Assembly: GCF_002288385.1 (NCBI RefSeq) | Contig: NZ_CP016783.1 | Coordinates: 930,001 to 994,000, forward strand | From: Candidatus Planktophila lacus | GTDB lineage: Bacteria; Actinomycetota; Actinomycetes; Nanopelagicales; Nanopelagicaceae | Length of the DNA: 64,000 bases | Reading direction: 5' to 3' | Part shown: positions 20,939 through 31,783 of the stretch, in pieces | How positions within the stretch are numbered: the stretch's first letter is position 1 | How the letters are laid out: every line of letters begins with the position of its first letter | The notes under the pieces: generated by a model | What the model saw: the letters and a program-made list of their open reading frames with translations, nothing else | Databases searched by the model: none | Told to the model about the DNA's origin: nothing | Program-made: the position numbers and the translations under genes

Positions 20939-21862
20939 TTATGGGGCTGGCGATTCTGATGGTTGAGCGTAGATAGTCACAGTTGGAACTGGCGTTGGAA
21001 CCGGCGCTCTTGGAACTAGCGCATCGCGTGGATCTTCCTTCGGCGCAGAGACAACAACTGCCACAGTACTAAGCGCCGAGAAATTAACGTAGAGCTTGAT
21101 ATCCGCAGTTTGGGTTACCGCACCCGCTGCATTATCTACTGAGGTTACTTGGCCGATAGGAACACCAGGAACAAATGGTCGATTGTTGACGCTGCCACGA
21201 GCCAGAATTACATCGCCGACTTTAAGAGTTGTTTGATTATCTAAAAGTTGGAGTACTGCTTTGGAAGTGCCTTGCCCGCTCAAAATTCCAATTTGCTGAC
21301 TGCCAGCAACTCTTGCTCCGACTTTAAATGCCGGGTCGGTTGCCAACTGCACCAGCGCGCTATTTGGATAAGAAATTTTCACAACGCCAACTAAACCAAG
21401 CCCGGTAATTACCGTCATATTTTGGCGAACACCATCATTGGTTCCAGCATCGATAGTGATTGTTTGGGTAAAGGAAGAAGTAGATCCAAGTGAAATAACC
21501 TTGGCATTTACAACTTTATATTTGGCGGTGCCTGCGAGATCAAGTACTGATTTTAATTTTGCAAGTTCGGCATCGGCGTTCTTGCGATCAATTAGCTCTT
21601 TGCGCAATTTTTCATTGGTCGCCTTTAATCTCTCAATTTCTCCGCGAGTGCGACCAAGTTGGGTTACATCAGAGAAGAAATTTCCAACCGGGCGAAAGAT
21701 TGTGGCGGCAACTGATTGAACTGGTGAAAGCGCAGATTGTGAACCGTTACGTAGCCCAGTTATCACTTGTACGCCGCGGAGATCTAAAGTAATTAGAAAA
21801 AGCGCAGTAACAATAAGTGAAATGAGAAGGAGACGACCGCGGTTGTCGCCGCCGCTACGCAT
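20939..21862 (-). CDS. mreC: Rod shape-determining protein MreC
   Basis: MreC bridges cytoplasmic MreB to periplasmic-side PBP2. It is 307 aa: one membrane helix (LLLISLIVTALFLITLDL), a coiled coil rich in E, K and L (about residues 65-105, RGEIERLKATNEKLRKELID), then the two beta-barrels of the MreC core with GVVKISYPNSALVQLATDP. The tail is Pro/Ala-rich (PVPTPVPTVTIYAQPSESPAP is its end region). It lies 9 bases after mreB in the elongasome cluster. Confidence 0.93.
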   Translation of the reverse strand: MRSGGDNRGRLLLISLIVTALFLITLDLRGVQVITGLRNGSQSALSPVQSVAATIFRPVGNFFSDVTQLGRTRGEIERLKATNEKLRKELIDRKNADAELAKLKSVLDLAGTAKYKVVNAKVISLGSTSSFTQTITIDAGTNDGVRQNMTVITGLGLVGVVKISYPNSALVQLATDPAFKVGARVAGSQQIGILSGQGTSKAVLQLLDNQTTLKVGDVILARGSVNNRPFVPGVPIGQVTSVDNAAGAVTQTADIKLYVNFSALSTVAVVVSAPKEDPRDALVPRAPVPTPVPTVTIYAQPSESPAP

Positions 21863-21871
21863 CTTTAAAAC

Positions 21872-22903
21872 CTATCGACGAGGCTCGGAGATCAAAACCT
21901 TTTCAAGGGCTTCGAACTCTTCAATGCACTTTCCGGAACCTTCAACAACTGCATCCAATGGACGGTCAGCGATATGAATTGGCATTCCGGTCTCTTTGCG
22001 AAGGCGCTCATCTAGACCCTTAAGAAGCGCTCCTCCACCAGTTAGAACAATTCCGCGATCCATAAGATCTGAAGAAAGTTCTGGTGGACACTTATCGAGC
22101 GTGCTCTTTACTGCATTGATGATCGCATTGACTGGCTCTTCGAGCGCTTTGCGAATTTCTGCAGCGGATACAACGATTGTCTTAGGAAGTCCGGTTGCAA
22201 GATCGCGACCGCGGATTTCTGCATCGTTTTCACCTTGAAGTGGGTAGGCAGAACCAATCGCCATCTTGATTTCTTCTGCTGTGCGCTCACCGAGAAGAAG
22301 TGAGAATTCGCGCTTAACCCAGTTAATAATTGATTGATCTAGCTCATCTCCACCAACGCGAATTGAAAGGGATGTAACGATTCCGCCGAGTGAGATAACG
22401 GCAACTTCAGTTGTTCCGCCACCTATATCTACAACCATATTTCCTGTCGGTTCGTGGATTGGAAGACCGGCACCGATTGCTGCAGCCATTGGTTCTTCAA
22501 TGATGTAAACCTTGCGCGCACCTGCTGCATAACCAGCATCTTTAACTGCGCGCTGTTCTACACCTGTGATACCTGAAGGAACGCAAACGACGATGCGTGG
22601 CTTTGCCAAGTAACGACGGCGGTGAACTTTCTGGATGAAGTATCGGAGCATGCGCTCGGTTGTATCGAAGTCTGCAATAACACCATCCTTAAGTGGACGG
22701 ATCGCAACAATATTTCCAGGTGTGCGACCAATCATTTTCTTTGCTTCAAGACCAACAGCAAGGATTCCGCCAGTGTCTTGGTTTACAGCAACTACTGAAG
22801 GCTCGTTTAGAACAATGCCACGACCACGTACGTAGACCAGGGTGTTTGCAGTTCCCAAGTCAACGGCCATATCTCGGCCGATAAATGACATTTTATTACT
22901 CAT
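21872..22903 (-). CDS. mreB: Actin-like cell shape protein MreB
   Basis: MreB forms membrane-bound filaments that direct the elongation machinery round the cell. It is 343 aa with actin-type ATP motifs: phosphate 1 [18 protein letters not shown] near the N-terminus, [19 protein letters not shown] in the middle and [16 protein letters not shown] near the end. GAAGG lies 7 bases before the ATG. Corynebacteria and mycobacteria lack mreB, so its presence with mreCD-mrdA-rodA points to a rod or curved cell growing along the side wall. Confidence 0.96.
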   Translation of the reverse strand: MSNKMSFIGRDMAVDLGTANTLVYVRGRGIVLNEPSVVAVNQDTGGILAVGLEAKKMIGRTPGNIVAIRPLKDGVIADFDTTERMLRYFIQKVHRRRYLAKPRIVVCVPSGITGVEQRAVKDAGYAAGARKVYIIEEPMAAAIGAGLPIHEPTGNMVVDIGGGTTEVAVISLGGIVTSLSIRVGGDELDQSIINWVKREFSLLLGERTAEEIKMAIGSAYPLQGENDAEIRGRDLATGLPKTIVVSAAEIRKALEEPVNAIINAVKSTLDKCPPELSSDLMDRGIVLTGGGALLKGLDERLRKETGMPIHIADRPLDAVVEGSGKCIEEFEALEKVLISEPRR

Positions 22904-22946
22904 GTTTAACCCTTCAGTTAATCGCTTTGCTTTGAATTACTTGGAA

Positions 22947-23366
22947 TTACTTGCCGAAGAAAATTTCGATTTCGCGTGCTGCAGATTCTGGTGAATCTGA
23001 ACCATGCACGATGTTCTGAACAACTTTTGTGCCTTGATCGCGAGCTAGATCGCCGCGAATTGTTCCGGGCGCTGCAACCGTTGGATCAGTTACTCCAGCA
23101 AGGGAACGGAAACCTTCGATTACGCGATTTCCTTCGGCAACTATTGCAACGATCGGACCTGACATCATGAACTCAACTAGTGGTTCGAAAAATGGTTTGC
23201 CTTGATGTTCTGCGTAATGACGTTCTAGAAGAGCGCGATCTGCCTGCATCATCTTGAGCGCGGTTACAACATAACCTTTCTTCTCGATACGCGAAATAAC
23301 TTCGCCTACCAATTGGCGGCGTACGCCATCTGGCTTTACGAGGATCAAGGTCTTTTCTGTGCTCAC
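22947..23366 (-). CDS. ndk: Nucleoside diphosphate kinase
   Basis: Ndk equalises nucleoside triphosphate pools by moving phosphate through a histidine. It is 139 aa with the full family pattern: [20 protein letters not shown] at the start and the active His in [16 protein letters not shown]. The start is GTG. There is no ribosome site, but TAGACT lies 6 bases before the GTG, so it is probably translated from a leaderless mRNA. It sits between the folC pair and mreB. Confidence 0.97.
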   Translation of the reverse strand: MSTEKTLILVKPDGVRRQLVGEVISRIEKKGYVVTALKMMQADRALLERHYAEHQGKPFFEPLVEFMMSGPIVAIVAEGNRVIEGFRSLAGVTDPTVAAPGTIRGDLARDQGTKVVQNIVHGSDSPESAAREIEIFFGK

Positions 23367-23372
23367 CTGCCT

Positions 23373-23378
23373 AGTCTA
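23373..23378 (-). promoter_or_regulatory. -10 box for leaderless ndk
   Basis: TAGACT on the minus strand, then AGGCAG, then the GTG start of ndk. The same hexamer occurs at the same distance before ilvD, valS and two other genes in this window. No clear -35 is seen. Confidence 0.5.
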
Positions 23379-23417
23379 TTAGGCATCTGGGTGTGTCCGC
23401 TCCATGGCTATTTCGCC

Positions 23418-23771
23418 CTACTTTTCATCGCCTTTGCGGTCGGCGGGGTTACCTTGCGCCAAAAGGGCGGCGCGGGCGGCCTCACCCTTACGGCCAACAA
23501 TTATCGCCGCAATCCATAACCCCACGAACATGACATTAACAATCGCCATGGATGGAACAACAAAGCTATATGCAGCCATTGCGATCTGAAGAATTGAACC
23601 AAAGATCCAACCTGAGCGCTTCTTGAGAAGTCGAATTGCATAGATCATTAAAAACATAACTACTGCGCCATAAATTAAAGTCAGCGGCTCGCCGCTATCT
23701 TTCGCAAGCAACATTGCAAAACCCATAATCAAAAATTCCATGGAAAGTACAGCAGAACCAAGTACGCGCAT
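23418..23771 (-). CDS. DUF4233 small membrane protein
   Basis: This 117-residue protein has four predicted membrane helices (from LGSAVLSMEFLIMGFAMLLA to VNVMFVGLWIAAIIVG) and a short charged tail. It starts in a TAATG overlap with the folC stop. A small membrane protein of the DUF4233 family regularly follows folC in Actinobacteria, and both topology and position match. The function of the family is not known to me. The coupling to folC suggests that it is made with, and may act near, folate metabolism, but that is only contextual. Confidence 0.8.
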   Translation of the reverse strand: MRVLGSAVLSMEFLIMGFAMLLAKDSGEPLTLIYGAVVMFLMIYAIRLLKKRSGWIFGSILQIAMAAYSFVVPSMAIVNVMFVGLWIAAIIVGRKGEAARAALLAQGNPADRKGDEK

Positions 23772-25141
23772 TATTTGCCTTCCTCAATCGAGGACTTCGC
23801 ATATTTCTTTCGCACCGCAGTGCGAGCTTCGCCAACCGTGACTACTGATCCGGTTATCAAGATAGCTAACGATTCTTCACTAAGTGGACGAACTGAATCC
23901 TTAATGGCTTTATCAATTGCATCGGTAAGCGTTGGCTGAGCAAAGACTCGGTCAGCGCCAAATATTTGGGTTGCTAAAGCCTCTAAATCGCCAACTGCCA
24001 TTGATCGTGCAGCCGAGTTAGTTGTAACAATTATTTGGTTCATGATCGGCTCCAGCGCCTGCAAAATTCCTAGAGCATCCTTATCTGCCATAAGGGCAAC
24101 AATTCCTGTGACATCATCAAAGGTGAATTCACTCTGAATGGTTTCTGCAATCGCCTTAGCTCCATGCGGGTTATGTGCGGCATCCAAGATAATTGTTGGA
24201 TCGCGATGAATAATCTCGCAACGCCCTGGTGAGGTCACATTGGCAAACCCGGCGCGCACCGCATCTATATCCAAGTCTTGTTCTCCGAAAAATGCTTCAA
24301 CAGCGATCAAGGCAGCCGCCGCATTTGATGCTTGGTGCTTGCCGTGTAGCGGCAAGAAAATATCGTCGTAATGTCCACGCAAACCTGTAATTGAGATCAA
24401 CTGACCACCTACTGCAATCGCGCGAGAATCAATTGAGTATTCAAGGCCTTCACGTGCTACATCAGCACCGACTTCAGCGGCTCTGCGTAGTAGTTCTACC
24501 GCTGCTTCGGGCTCTTGTTGTGCCAAGACTACAAAACCTTGTTCCTTAATGATTCCAGCTTTAGTTGTAGCAATTTCTGCAATTGTGTTTCCAAGGTACT
24601 CCATATGATCAAGACCAATCGGCATAATTACCGATACATCGGCATCGACAACATTTGTTGCATCCCACTGTCCACCCATGCCGACTTCAATTACTCCGAC
24701 ATCAATCGGATGTTCTGCGAAAGCGGCAAAGGCCAGTGCGGTAATTGCTTCAAAGAATGAGATTGGGTTATCAAACTTGGTATCCATTAAATCTAGATAA
24801 GGGCTGATGTCGTTAAAGGAGAAGATCATCTCTTTAGCATCGATCGGTTGGCCATTGATGCAGATACGTTCTAGATAACTTTCTAGGTGCGGGCTGGTGA
24901 AGCGACCCGTTCGTAGACCCATCTCAAATAGAAGTGAATCGACCATACGTGATGTTGTGGTCTTGCCGTTGGTGCCACCGATATGAATCGTTGGATAAGT
25001 AAGTTGTGGCGAGCCAAGCATGTCAACGAGTGCTGAGATTCTTTCAAGAGTTGGTGCGATGCGATTTTCTGGCCAGCGCGCGAGCAAAGCTTTTTCGATT
25101 GCGTCTATGCGCGCCTGATCATCTGGATTGATGTTATTCAT
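23771..25141 (-). CDS. folC: Bifunctional folylpolyglutamate synthase / dihydrofolate synthase
   Basis: FolC adds glutamate to dihydropteroate and extends the polyglutamate tail of folates, using ATP. It is 456 aa. The Mur-ligase-type P-loop is IGGTNGKTTTSRM near residue 56, and the folate-binding segment SPHLESYLERICING follows. The central VGMGGQWDATNV and the C-terminal ILDAAHNPHGAKA complete the pattern. It lies 14 bases after valS, an old actinobacterial neighbour, and overlaps the DUF4233 gene. Confidence 0.95.
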   Translation of the reverse strand: MNNINPDDQARIDAIEKALLARWPENRIAPTLERISALVDMLGSPQLTYPTIHIGGTNGKTTTSRMVDSLLFEMGLRTGRFTSPHLESYLERICINGQPIDAKEMIFSFNDISPYLDLMDTKFDNPISFFEAITALAFAAFAEHPIDVGVIEVGMGGQWDATNVVDADVSVIMPIGLDHMEYLGNTIAEIATTKAGIIKEQGFVVLAQQEPEAAVELLRRAAEVGADVAREGLEYSIDSRAIAVGGQLISITGLRGHYDDIFLPLHGKHQASNAAAALIAVEAFFGEQDLDIDAVRAGFANVTSPGRCEIIHRDPTIILDAAHNPHGAKAIAETIQSEFTFDDVTGIVALMADKDALGILQALEPIMNQIIVTTNSAARSMAVGDLEALATQIFGADRVFAQPTLTDAIDKAIKDSVRPLSEESLAILITGSVVTVGEARTAVRKKYAKSSIEEGK

Positions 25142-25155
25142 AATTTATATGCGAT

Positions 25156-27744
25156 TTACTTTAGCGCAGCAAGAGCGGCAGTAATGCGTTCGATATCTGC
25201 AGTTGTCTTACCCAAGCGCTCTTTAATCTCGACAACGACATCAGCCGGTGCCTTGGCCATAAAGCCAGCGTTGCCTAATTTAACTTCAGCGGTCTGAAGA
25301 TCTTTCTTGGCGGCGGCTAAATCTTTCTCTAATCGTGCGCGCTCAGCCACAACATCGATCGAACCAGTTAGATCGAGTTCGATCTTTATGCCGCCAATTT
25401 CAAGGGATGCAGATGGTGTGAAATCTTTATCTTCAAGCTTCAATAAGAAGCGCAAGGCGCTGGAGTATTCGAGCACATCGGCAGAGCCAGAGAAACGGCC
25501 CGGCACTTTCTGAGAAGGCTTAAGCCCTTGATCATTGCGGAAGCGACGAACTTCAGTAACGACTTCTTGCAGAGTTGAAATCAGTTTCTCTGACTTTTTA
25601 TCAACGTGTGAACTATCTGCCTTCGGCCATTGAGCGACAACAAGGGACTCTCCCCCGGTGAGCGTGCACCAGAGTTCTTCAGTAATAAATGGCATTACTG
25701 GGTGCAGAGTGCGCAGCAGTTGATCAAGAACATGGCCAAGCACGCGTTGTGAATTTGCCTTGTTATCAGAGGCGAAAGTTTCTTTAGATAACTCTAGATA
25801 CCAGTCACAGAGGTCATCCCAAGCAAAGTGGTAGAGAGTTTCACAAGCGCGAGCAAATTCGTAGCCTTCGAGAAGTGAATCAACATCGCGCAGAGTTTCG
25901 CTAAGGCGAGACAAGATCCAGCGATCAATTGCATTTAAATCAGATGTAGCCGGTAGCGATCCATTTACATTTGCACCGTTCATCATCGCAAAGCGAGTTG
26001 CATTCCAAAGCTTGGTTGCAAAGTTACGAGATCCGCCGATCCAATCTTCAGCTAGCGCTTGATCGGTGCCTGGATTAGCACCACGTGCGAGAGTGAAGCG
26101 CAGCGCATCGGCGCCGTACTTATCCATAAACTCAATTGGATCAATTACATTTCCGCGACTCTTCGACATCTTCTTGCCGAATTGATCGCGCACTAGACCG
26201 TGCAACATGATCGTTTTAAATGGAGCAACGCCATCCATTGCAAAGGTGGACATCATCATCATGCGAACTACCCAGAAGAAGAGAATGTCATAACCAGTTA
26301 CAAGAACGCTTGTTGGATAGAACTTAGCAAGATCGGCTGATTTTTCTGGCCAACCGAAGGTAGAAAATGCCCACTGACCTGATGAGAACCAGGTATCTAA
26401 AACATCTGGATCCTGTGACCAACCTGCAGGTGCAGTTTGGTCAGGTCCAACAACTTCAACTTCACCATTTGGTCCATACCAAACTGGAATGCGATGGCCC
26501 CACCAAAGTTGGCGAGAGATACACCAGTCGTGCATGTTATCTACCCACTCAAAATATCTAGGTGCAAGCGCTTCTGGTTCAATCTTTACTTCACCGCTGC
26601 GCACAGCATCTGCTGATGCTTTAGCAAGAGGTGCAACCTTTACAAACCACTGCTTTGAAAGTCTTGGTTCAACAGTTGTATCGCAACGAGAACAATGGCC
26701 AACAGCGTGAATATATGGACGCTTTTCGGCGACAACGCGCCCCATCTCTTTAAGCTTTGCAACAACTGCAACGCGGGCATCGAAGCGATCCATGCCATCG
26801 AATTCGGTTCCGGTGCCAGCCATTACGCCGTGTTCGTTCATGATTACAACGAATGGGACGTTGTGACGTACTGCCATTTCAAAGTCATTTGGATCGTGCG
26901 CGGCAGTTACCTTTACCGCTCCGGTTCCAAAATCCATTTCTACAAGTTCGTCGGCGATGATCGGAATCATGCGATCAACCAGAGGAAGCAAAACTTCAGT
27001 ACCGATCATGTGCTTATAGCGCGGGTCATCTGGGTGAACTGCTACAGCGCCATCGCCCAACATCGTTTCAGCACGCGTGGTTGCGACAACGATTGATTGT
27101 TCACCTTCGCCGTAACGGATCTGAACAAACTCGCCCGCATCATCTTGGTGATCAACTTCGATATCGGAAAGCGCTGTTAAACAACGCGGACACCAGTTGA
27201 TGATGCGCTCTGCGCGATAGATAAGCCCCGCATCGTGCATCTTCTTAAAAATTGAGACGACGGCTTTCGACATGCCTTCATCCATTGTGAAACGCTCGCG
27301 CGACCAGTCGACGCTAACGCCGAGGCGCTTCATCTGGTCAAGAATTGCTCCACCGGATTCGGCTTTCCATTCCCAAACTTTCTTAACAAACTCTTCGCGT
27401 CCTAAGTCATGGCGTGAAAGCCCTTGTGCGCCTAATTGTTTTTCAACAACGTTCTGCGTTGCAATGCCCGCGTGATCCATTCCGGGTAACCAGAGAACTT
27501 CGTAACCCTTCATGCGCTTCATGCGCGATAAACAATCTTGCAGAGTTTGATCTAGCGCGTGACCAATATGTAGAACACCGGTCACATTTGGTGGAGGGAG
27601 AACAATTGTGAACGCCTCTTTAGAAGATGAAGCATCTGCAGTGAAGTAATCAGCTTTCAGCCATTTTGAATAAAGGCTGGACTCAATATCGGCCGGATTA
27701 AAGGTCGATGCGAGTTCTTTGCCAGATGGCGAGCTTGAAGACAT
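25156..27744 (-). CDS. valS: Valyl-tRNA synthetase
   Basis: ValS charges tRNA(Val) and edits misactivated threonine. It is 862 aa, a class I synthetase. HIGH is in [12 protein letters not shown] near residue 59, KMSKS in [11 protein letters not shown] near residue 535, the CP1 editing domain lies between them, and a C-terminal coiled-coil arm rich in K, A and E closes the protein. CPRC and CSRC pairs may bind zinc. There is no ribosome site; TAGACT stands 7 bases before the ATG, so the transcript is probably leaderless although clpX is only 15 bases upstream. Confidence 0.97.
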   Translation of the reverse strand: MSSSSPSGKELASTFNPADIESSLYSKWLKADYFTADASSSKEAFTIVLPPPNVTGVLHIGHALDQTLQDCLSRMKRMKGYEVLWLPGMDHAGIATQNVVEKQLGAQGLSRHDLGREEFVKKVWEWKAESGGAILDQMKRLGVSVDWSRERFTMDEGMSKAVVSIFKKMHDAGLIYRAERIINWCPRCLTALSDIEVDHQDDAGEFVQIRYGEGEQSIVVATTRAETMLGDGAVAVHPDDPRYKHMIGTEVLLPLVDRMIPIIADELVEMDFGTGAVKVTAAHDPNDFEMAVRHNVPFVVIMNEHGVMAGTGTEFDGMDRFDARVAVVAKLKEMGRVVAEKRPYIHAVGHCSRCDTTVEPRLSKQWFVKVAPLAKASADAVRSGEVKIEPEALAPRYFEWVDNMHDWCISRQLWWGHRIPVWYGPNGEVEVVGPDQTAPAGWSQDPDVLDTWFSSGQWAFSTFGWPEKSADLAKFYPTSVLVTGYDILFFWVVRMMMMSTFAMDGVAPFKTIMLHGLVRDQFGKKMSKSRGNVIDPIEFMDKYGADALRFTLARGANPGTDQALAEDWIGGSRNFATKLWNATRFAMMNGANVNGSLPATSDLNAIDRWILSRLSETLRDVDSLLEGYEFARACETLYHFAWDDLCDWYLELSKETFASDNKANSQRVLGHVLDQLLRTLHPVMPFITEELWCTLTGGESLVVAQWPKADSSHVDKKSEKLISTLQEVVTEVRRFRNDQGLKPSQKVPGRFSGSADVLEYSSALRFLLKLEDKDFTPSASLEIGGIKIELDLTGSIDVVAERARLEKDLAAAKKDLQTAEVKLGNAGFMAKAPADVVVEIKERLGKTTADIERITAALAALK

Positions 27745-27751
27745 AGAGCGC

Positions 27752-27757
27752 AGTCTA
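27752..27757 (-). promoter_or_regulatory. -10 box for leaderless valS
   Basis: TAGACT, seven bases and then the valS ATG on the minus strand. The box lies across the end of clpX, so valS can be expressed separately from the clp genes. Confidence 0.5.
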
Positions 27758-27759
27758 GA

Positions 27760-29055
27760 TTATGCGCTCTTCTCCTCTGTACCTTTTTCGCGGCGTGAAG
27801 CGCGCTTTGGAATATCGCCAGTGCGTGCAACCAGCGTTGGAGCCGCATTTTCATCGATACATTCCTTATTAATGATCACTTTTGCGATATCGCTGCGACT
27901 TGGTACGTCGTACATCACAGATAACAGAACAGATTCCATGATCGCACGAAGTCCGCGAGCACCTGTGCCACGCTTTAGCGCAAGCTCTGCAATGGCATCG
28001 AGTGACTCAGAAGTGAATTCGAGTTCCACATCATCTAAGTTAAAGAGGCGCCGATACTGCTTAACGAGCGCATTCTTTGGCTCCGTCAAAATCTGCATTA
28101 GCGCCGGCTTATCTAGATTCTCGACGCTAGTAAGAACTGGCAGGCGGCCGATGAATTCAGGGATCATTCCAAACTTCAAAAGATCTTCTGGCATTACATC
28201 GGAGAAGATATCTTTGCGGTTCTTATCTGTAGCCTCTTGCAGAGTTGCATTAAATCCAACTCCAGCTTTTCCGCTACGCGCTTCAATGATTTTATCTAGA
28301 CCAGCGAATGCTCCACCGACGATAAAGAGAACATTTGTTGTATCGAGTTGAATAAATTCTTGGTGTGGGTGCTTGCGTCCACCTTGAGGTGGAACTGATG
28401 CGACCGTGCCTTCAAGAATTTTAAGGAGCGCCTGCTGAACGCCTTCACCTGATACGTCGCGAGTAATTGATGGGTTTTCGGATTTACGTGCGACCTTATC
28501 GATTTCATCGATATAAATGATTCCGGTTTCGGCTTTCTTTACATCGTAATCTGCAGCCTGTAAAAGTTTGAGCAAAATGTTTTCTACATCTTCACCAACG
28601 TAACCGGCTTCAGTTAGAGCAGTTGCATCTGCAATTGCAAATGGCACATTGAGCATGCGCGCCAAAGTTTGCGCCATAAGAGTCTTGCCACAACCAGTTG
28701 GGCCAAGTAACAAAATATTTGACTTGGCTAGTTCTACGCCGTCTTCACCTTTTGCTTCACCTGATTGCACGCGCTTGTAATGGTTATAAACGGCAACTGC
28801 TAAAGATTTCTTTGCGCGATCTTGTCCAATTACATATTGATCAAGGAATTCAAAGATTGCTTGTGGTTTAGGAAGTTCAGTTAAGCCAAGCGTGCTCGCT
28901 TCGGCGAGTTCTTCAACGATGATCTCGTTACAGAGTTCGATACATTCGTCGCAGATATAAACGCCAGGACCGGCGATGAGCTTCTTGACCTGCTTCTGTG
29001 TCTTGCCACAGAAGGAACATTTGAGCAGGTCGCTAGTTTCACCGATACGAGTCAT
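27760..29055 (-). CDS. clpX: ATP-dependent Clp protease ATPase subunit ClpX
   Basis: ClpX unfolds substrates and feeds them to the ClpP1P2 chamber. It is 431 aa. The N-terminal zinc finger has C13, C16, C35 and C38; Walker A is GPTGCGKT (118-125), Walker B is IIYIDEID (179-186), and the ClpP-docking loop is in the [10 protein letters not shown] region. TATTCT lies 6 bases before the ATG without a ribosome site. In many actinobacteria clpX directly follows clpP2; here an MFS gene has come between them. Confidence 0.97.
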   Translation of the reverse strand: MTRIGETSDLLKCSFCGKTQKQVKKLIAGPGVYICDECIELCNEIIVEELAEASTLGLTELPKPQAIFEFLDQYVIGQDRAKKSLAVAVYNHYKRVQSGEAKGEDGVELAKSNILLLGPTGCGKTLMAQTLARMLNVPFAIADATALTEAGYVGEDVENILLKLLQAADYDVKKAETGIIYIDEIDKVARKSENPSITRDVSGEGVQQALLKILEGTVASVPPQGGRKHPHQEFIQLDTTNVLFIVGGAFAGLDKIIEARSGKAGVGFNATLQEATDKNRKDIFSDVMPEDLLKFGMIPEFIGRLPVLTSVENLDKPALMQILTEPKNALVKQYRRLFNLDDVELEFTSESLDAIAELALKRGTGARGLRAIMESVLLSVMYDVPSRSDIAKVIINKECIDENAAPTLVARTGDIPKRASRREKGTEEKSA

Positions 29056-29061
29056 GGGTAA

Positions 29062-29067
29062 AGAATA
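29062..29067 (-). promoter_or_regulatory. -10 box for leaderless clpX
   Basis: TATTCT, then TTACCC, then the clpX ATG on the minus strand. It lies in the 41-base gap after the MFS gene and has no Shine-Dalgarno sequence, so clpX is probably transcribed on its own as a leaderless mRNA. Confidence 0.5.
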
Positions 29068-29096
29068 GTTTTTAGCGCGGAAATATGTTGGTTAAA

Positions 29097-30368
29097 TCAG
29101 GCTTGGGTGTGTTCGCCCATAGATGAATTACCTGAAGAGTAAGGCGGCTTGGTGGATTTCATCTCCTTAACTCCAGGTACAAATAAGACGATGCCGCAGA
29201 TGAGTAAGTGAAATACCGCTACGCCGATCAAGAGTTCTTTCTCTCCAAAAACGCTAACCATTGGCCCCGCAAGCGCCATACCTAATGGCATTAAGCCAAG
29301 TGATCCCATGTAATCAATGCTAAAGACGCGCCCTTGATATTCGGCAGGAACTTCGCGTTGAACTTGAGTTGCCCAAAAAGCTTCCCAAGGTCCAACTGAA
29401 AATCCTGCTGCAAAATATGCCAGGAAGATTAATTCTTTCGAGGAAGGAAAAGCTAAGACTAGAGGTGCAAAGATAAACAATCCCCAGACGACTACTGAAA
29501 CTAACCCTGGATTTTTAACTTTTGCTTTGATGCAAATAACGGCTGAAATTGCCCCACCCAAACTAAAGAGCGCAGCAGATGTTGCAAAAACCGAGGCTGT
29601 TCCAAAATCTCGTTTTGTAATCACTGGCAATAGTACGTTTTCAACTCCGATAACCATCATTAGTTGAACTGATGCCATGAGGATCATCGCTGCGATCCAC
29701 TTGTAATACCAAACAACCTTTAAGCCTTCACGAATCTCAAGAAAAAATTGGTTCTCTTTCCCAGTTGGTGCAATTGCAGGACCTTCATCTATACGGAGTA
29801 GCAAGACCGCGCCGAGAAGAAAGAAAATAGAGGTTGCTATATAGGTTGCGTGCGTTCCCAATGAAACGACAATTACTCCAGCAACTCCTGGTCCAGCAAT
29901 ATGACTACCTTTTAACAAGATTCCGCGGATTACATTTCCAGAGGGAAGCAAGTGATCCGGAATCAGGCTTGGAATAATTGCACCAGCAGCGGGACCACCA
30001 AATGCATCGCTAACTCCCATCAGCACAACTATTCCGCCAAGAATCCACATGGAGATACTTTCCGGTCTGATGAAGATGACGATGCTTCCGATAACAGCTC
30101 TGAATCCATCAGAAAAAATCAGAATCATTTTTCTTGGCAAACGATCGACCCAGACACCGCCAACGGGAGCAAGTAACACTCCAGATAGAACTCGCGCCGC
30201 CAGGATTAATCCGAGTGTTGAAGCAGACCCGCCGGCATCGAGAACGGTTACTGCTAGTGCGATCGGAAAAGCAGACATTGCAATGACAGTGAGAACGTTT
30301 GAGATTAGAAGATTTCTATAGGCCTTATATGAAAAAAGAGCGCCGGGTTCGAAATATTTTTTCAACAT
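29097..30368 (-). CDS. MFS permease (12-TM, MFS_3 / enterobactin-exporter-like)
   Basis: A 423-residue membrane transporter with about 12 helices. The short motif GGVWVDRLPRKMILIFSDG between helices 2 and 3 is the MFS motif A, in the form seen in the TetV/Tap and EntS-like group. No substrate can be assigned. It is placed between clpP2 and clpX on the same strand, with 41 bases on either side, which looks like an insertion into an otherwise conserved clp order. No mobile-element traces are visible. Confidence 0.82.
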   Translation of the reverse strand: MLKKYFEPGALFSYKAYRNLLISNVLTVIAMSAFPIALAVTVLDAGGSASTLGLILAARVLSGVLLAPVGGVWVDRLPRKMILIFSDGFRAVIGSIVIFIRPESISMWILGGIVVLMGVSDAFGGPAAGAIIPSLIPDHLLPSGNVIRGILLKGSHIAGPGVAGVIVVSLGTHATYIATSIFFLLGAVLLLRIDEGPAIAPTGKENQFFLEIREGLKVVWYYKWIAAMILMASVQLMMVIGVENVLLPVITKRDFGTASVFATSAALFSLGGAISAVICIKAKVKNPGLVSVVVWGLFIFAPLVLAFPSSKELIFLAYFAAGFSVGPWEAFWATQVQREVPAEYQGRVFSIDYMGSLGLMPLGMALAGPMVSVFGEKELLIGVAVFHLLICGIVLFVPGVKEMKSTKPPYSSGNSSMGEHTQA

Positions 30369-30409
30369 TTCTAGACCGACGCCCCTTTATTGAGAGAATT
30401 AATTAAGAA

Positions 30410-31036
30410 TTATGCGGAAGGCTTCGCCTTACGTGAAGACATAACCCTATCGATAATTCCGTATTCAACTGCTTCTGCTGCAGTAAGAATCTTGTCGCGC
30501 TCGATATCTTTCTCGATTTCTTCAATACTCTTATTTGAATGCTTTGCAAGCATAGTTTCGAGCAGCCCACGCATACGCATGATCTCGCGCGCTTGGATTT
30601 CGATATCTGAAGCCTGTCCCCCACCCTCAGATGAAGGTTGGTGGATAAGGATTCGTGAATGTTCTAGTCCGTAGCGCTTTCCTTTAGTTCCACCAGCAAG
30701 GATGATCGCTGCAGCAGATGCTGCTTGTCCAAGACAAATTGTTGTGATGTCTGGGCGAACAAATTGCATAGTGTCATAAATAGCGGTGAGAGCTGTAAAT
30801 GATCCACCAGGTGAGTTGATGTAGATCGAGATATCGCGATCGGGATCCATTGATTCAAGAGTTAGCAACTGAGCCATTACATCGTTTGCAACGGTGTCAT
30901 CAATTGGTTGACCCAAGAAGATGATGCGCTCTTCGAATAACTTTGTATAAGGATCAAGGCGCTTGTAACCATAAGCAGTCTTTTCTTCAATTGTTGGAAG
31001 AACGTAGCGGTTGGTAATTTCTTGGATATGTTTCAT
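30410..31036 (-). CDS. clpP2: Clp protease proteolytic subunit ClpP2
   Basis: ClpP2 is one of two unlike ClpP rings that together form the actinobacterial ClpP1P2 chamber. It is 208 aa. The nucleophile is S107 in GQAASAAA and the base is H132 in LIHQPSS, with the oxyanion loop NSPGGS near 74-79. It starts in a TAATG overlap with clpP1, so the two rings are made in step. The N-terminal [20 protein letters not shown] matches the ClpP2 type. Confidence 0.96.
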   Translation of the reverse strand: MKHIQEITNRYVLPTIEEKTAYGYKRLDPYTKLFEERIIFLGQPIDDTVANDVMAQLLTLESMDPDRDISIYINSPGGSFTALTAIYDTMQFVRPDITTICLGQAASAAAIILAGGTKGKRYGLEHSRILIHQPSSEGGGQASDIEIQAREIMRMRGLLETMLAKHSNKSIEEIEKDIERDKILTAAEAVEYGIIDRVMSSRKAKPSA

Positions 31037-31656
31037 TACTTTTTGCCTCCCGCAACTTGTCCATCATTTGTAGCGATGTGATCGATAAAGCCATATGCGA
31101 GCGCATCCTTGGCGTTGAACCAGTTATCGCGATCTGAATCAGCGATGATCTTTTCTAGAGGCTGACCAGTGTGCTTGGCATTTAGCTCAGACATTGTCTG
31201 CTTGGTAATTGCCATTTGTTCTGCCTGAATACGAATATCTGTTGCCGTACCGCCGATGCCACCCAGTGGCTGGTGCATCAAGATACGCGCATTTGGGGTT
31301 GCAAAGCGTTTTCCAGGAGCACCTGCAGTCAGAATGAATTGACCCATTGATGCAGCCATTCCCATTGCAACTGTTGCTACATCGTTCTTGATGTAATGCA
31401 TGGTGTCGTAGATCGCCATACCTGCTGTTACAGAACCACCAGGTGAGTTGATGTAAAGGTAGATATCTTTATCGGAATCTTCAGCGGCTAGCAAAAGCAT
31501 CTGTGCGCAGATTGCATTGGCCATCTCGTCGCGGAATTCACCGGCAAGGAAGATTATGCGCTCACGGAGCAAGCGGTTGTAGATGTTTTCATCTAGCGCA
31601 TTGCCGGTTGCTGCCCGAGACATTGATCCAGTCAATTGTGGGTCTTGATAATCCAC
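31036..31656 (-). CDS. clpP1: Clp protease proteolytic subunit ClpP1
   Basis: ClpP1 pairs with ClpP2 in the ClpXP protease. I start it at the GTG at 31656, giving 206 aa, because AGGAGG lies 5 bases before it. The open frame runs 27 codons further upstream, but that part lacks a ribosome site. The nucleophile is S103 in GMAASMG, the base is H128 in ILMHQP, and NSPGGS is at 70-75. It is followed by clpP2 in a 1-base overlap. Confidence 0.95.
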   Translation of the reverse strand: MDYQDPQLTGSMSRAATGNALDENIYNRLLRERIIFLAGEFRDEMANAICAQMLLLAAEDSDKDIYLYINSPGGSVTAGMAIYDTMHYIKNDVATVAMGMAASMGQFILTAGAPGKRFATPNARILMHQPLGGIGGTATDIRIQAEQMAITKQTMSELNAKHTGQPLEKIIADSDRDNWFNAKDALAYGFIDHIATNDGQVAGGKK

Positions 31657-31747
31657 GTAATCCTCCTGATTGATAACAACTTTTATATGTAGAGACCTTA
31701 ACAATGCCTGAGGCGAAATGCTTCCCAAATATCGCAAAAAGGGTGCA

Positions 31748-31781
31748 AATCTCCCCTTGTTCGCTCAGGGCAGAGGAGATT
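31748..31781 (-). terminator. Weak hairpin between the small secreted protein and clpP1
   Basis: AATCTCC (31748-31754) and GGAGATT (31775-31781) can pair perfectly around a 20-base loop. On the minus strand a TTTTT run follows six bases after the stem. It could end the tig / secreted-protein transcript before clpP1. The long loop and the displaced T run make it uncertain. Confidence 0.35.
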
Positions 31782-31783
31782 GG

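Noticed and set aside
31657-31737. Longer N-terminus for ClpP1
   Set aside because: The upstream codons are open but have no ribosome site, while AGGAGG lies directly before the GTG at 31656 and the shorter protein matches ClpP1 length.
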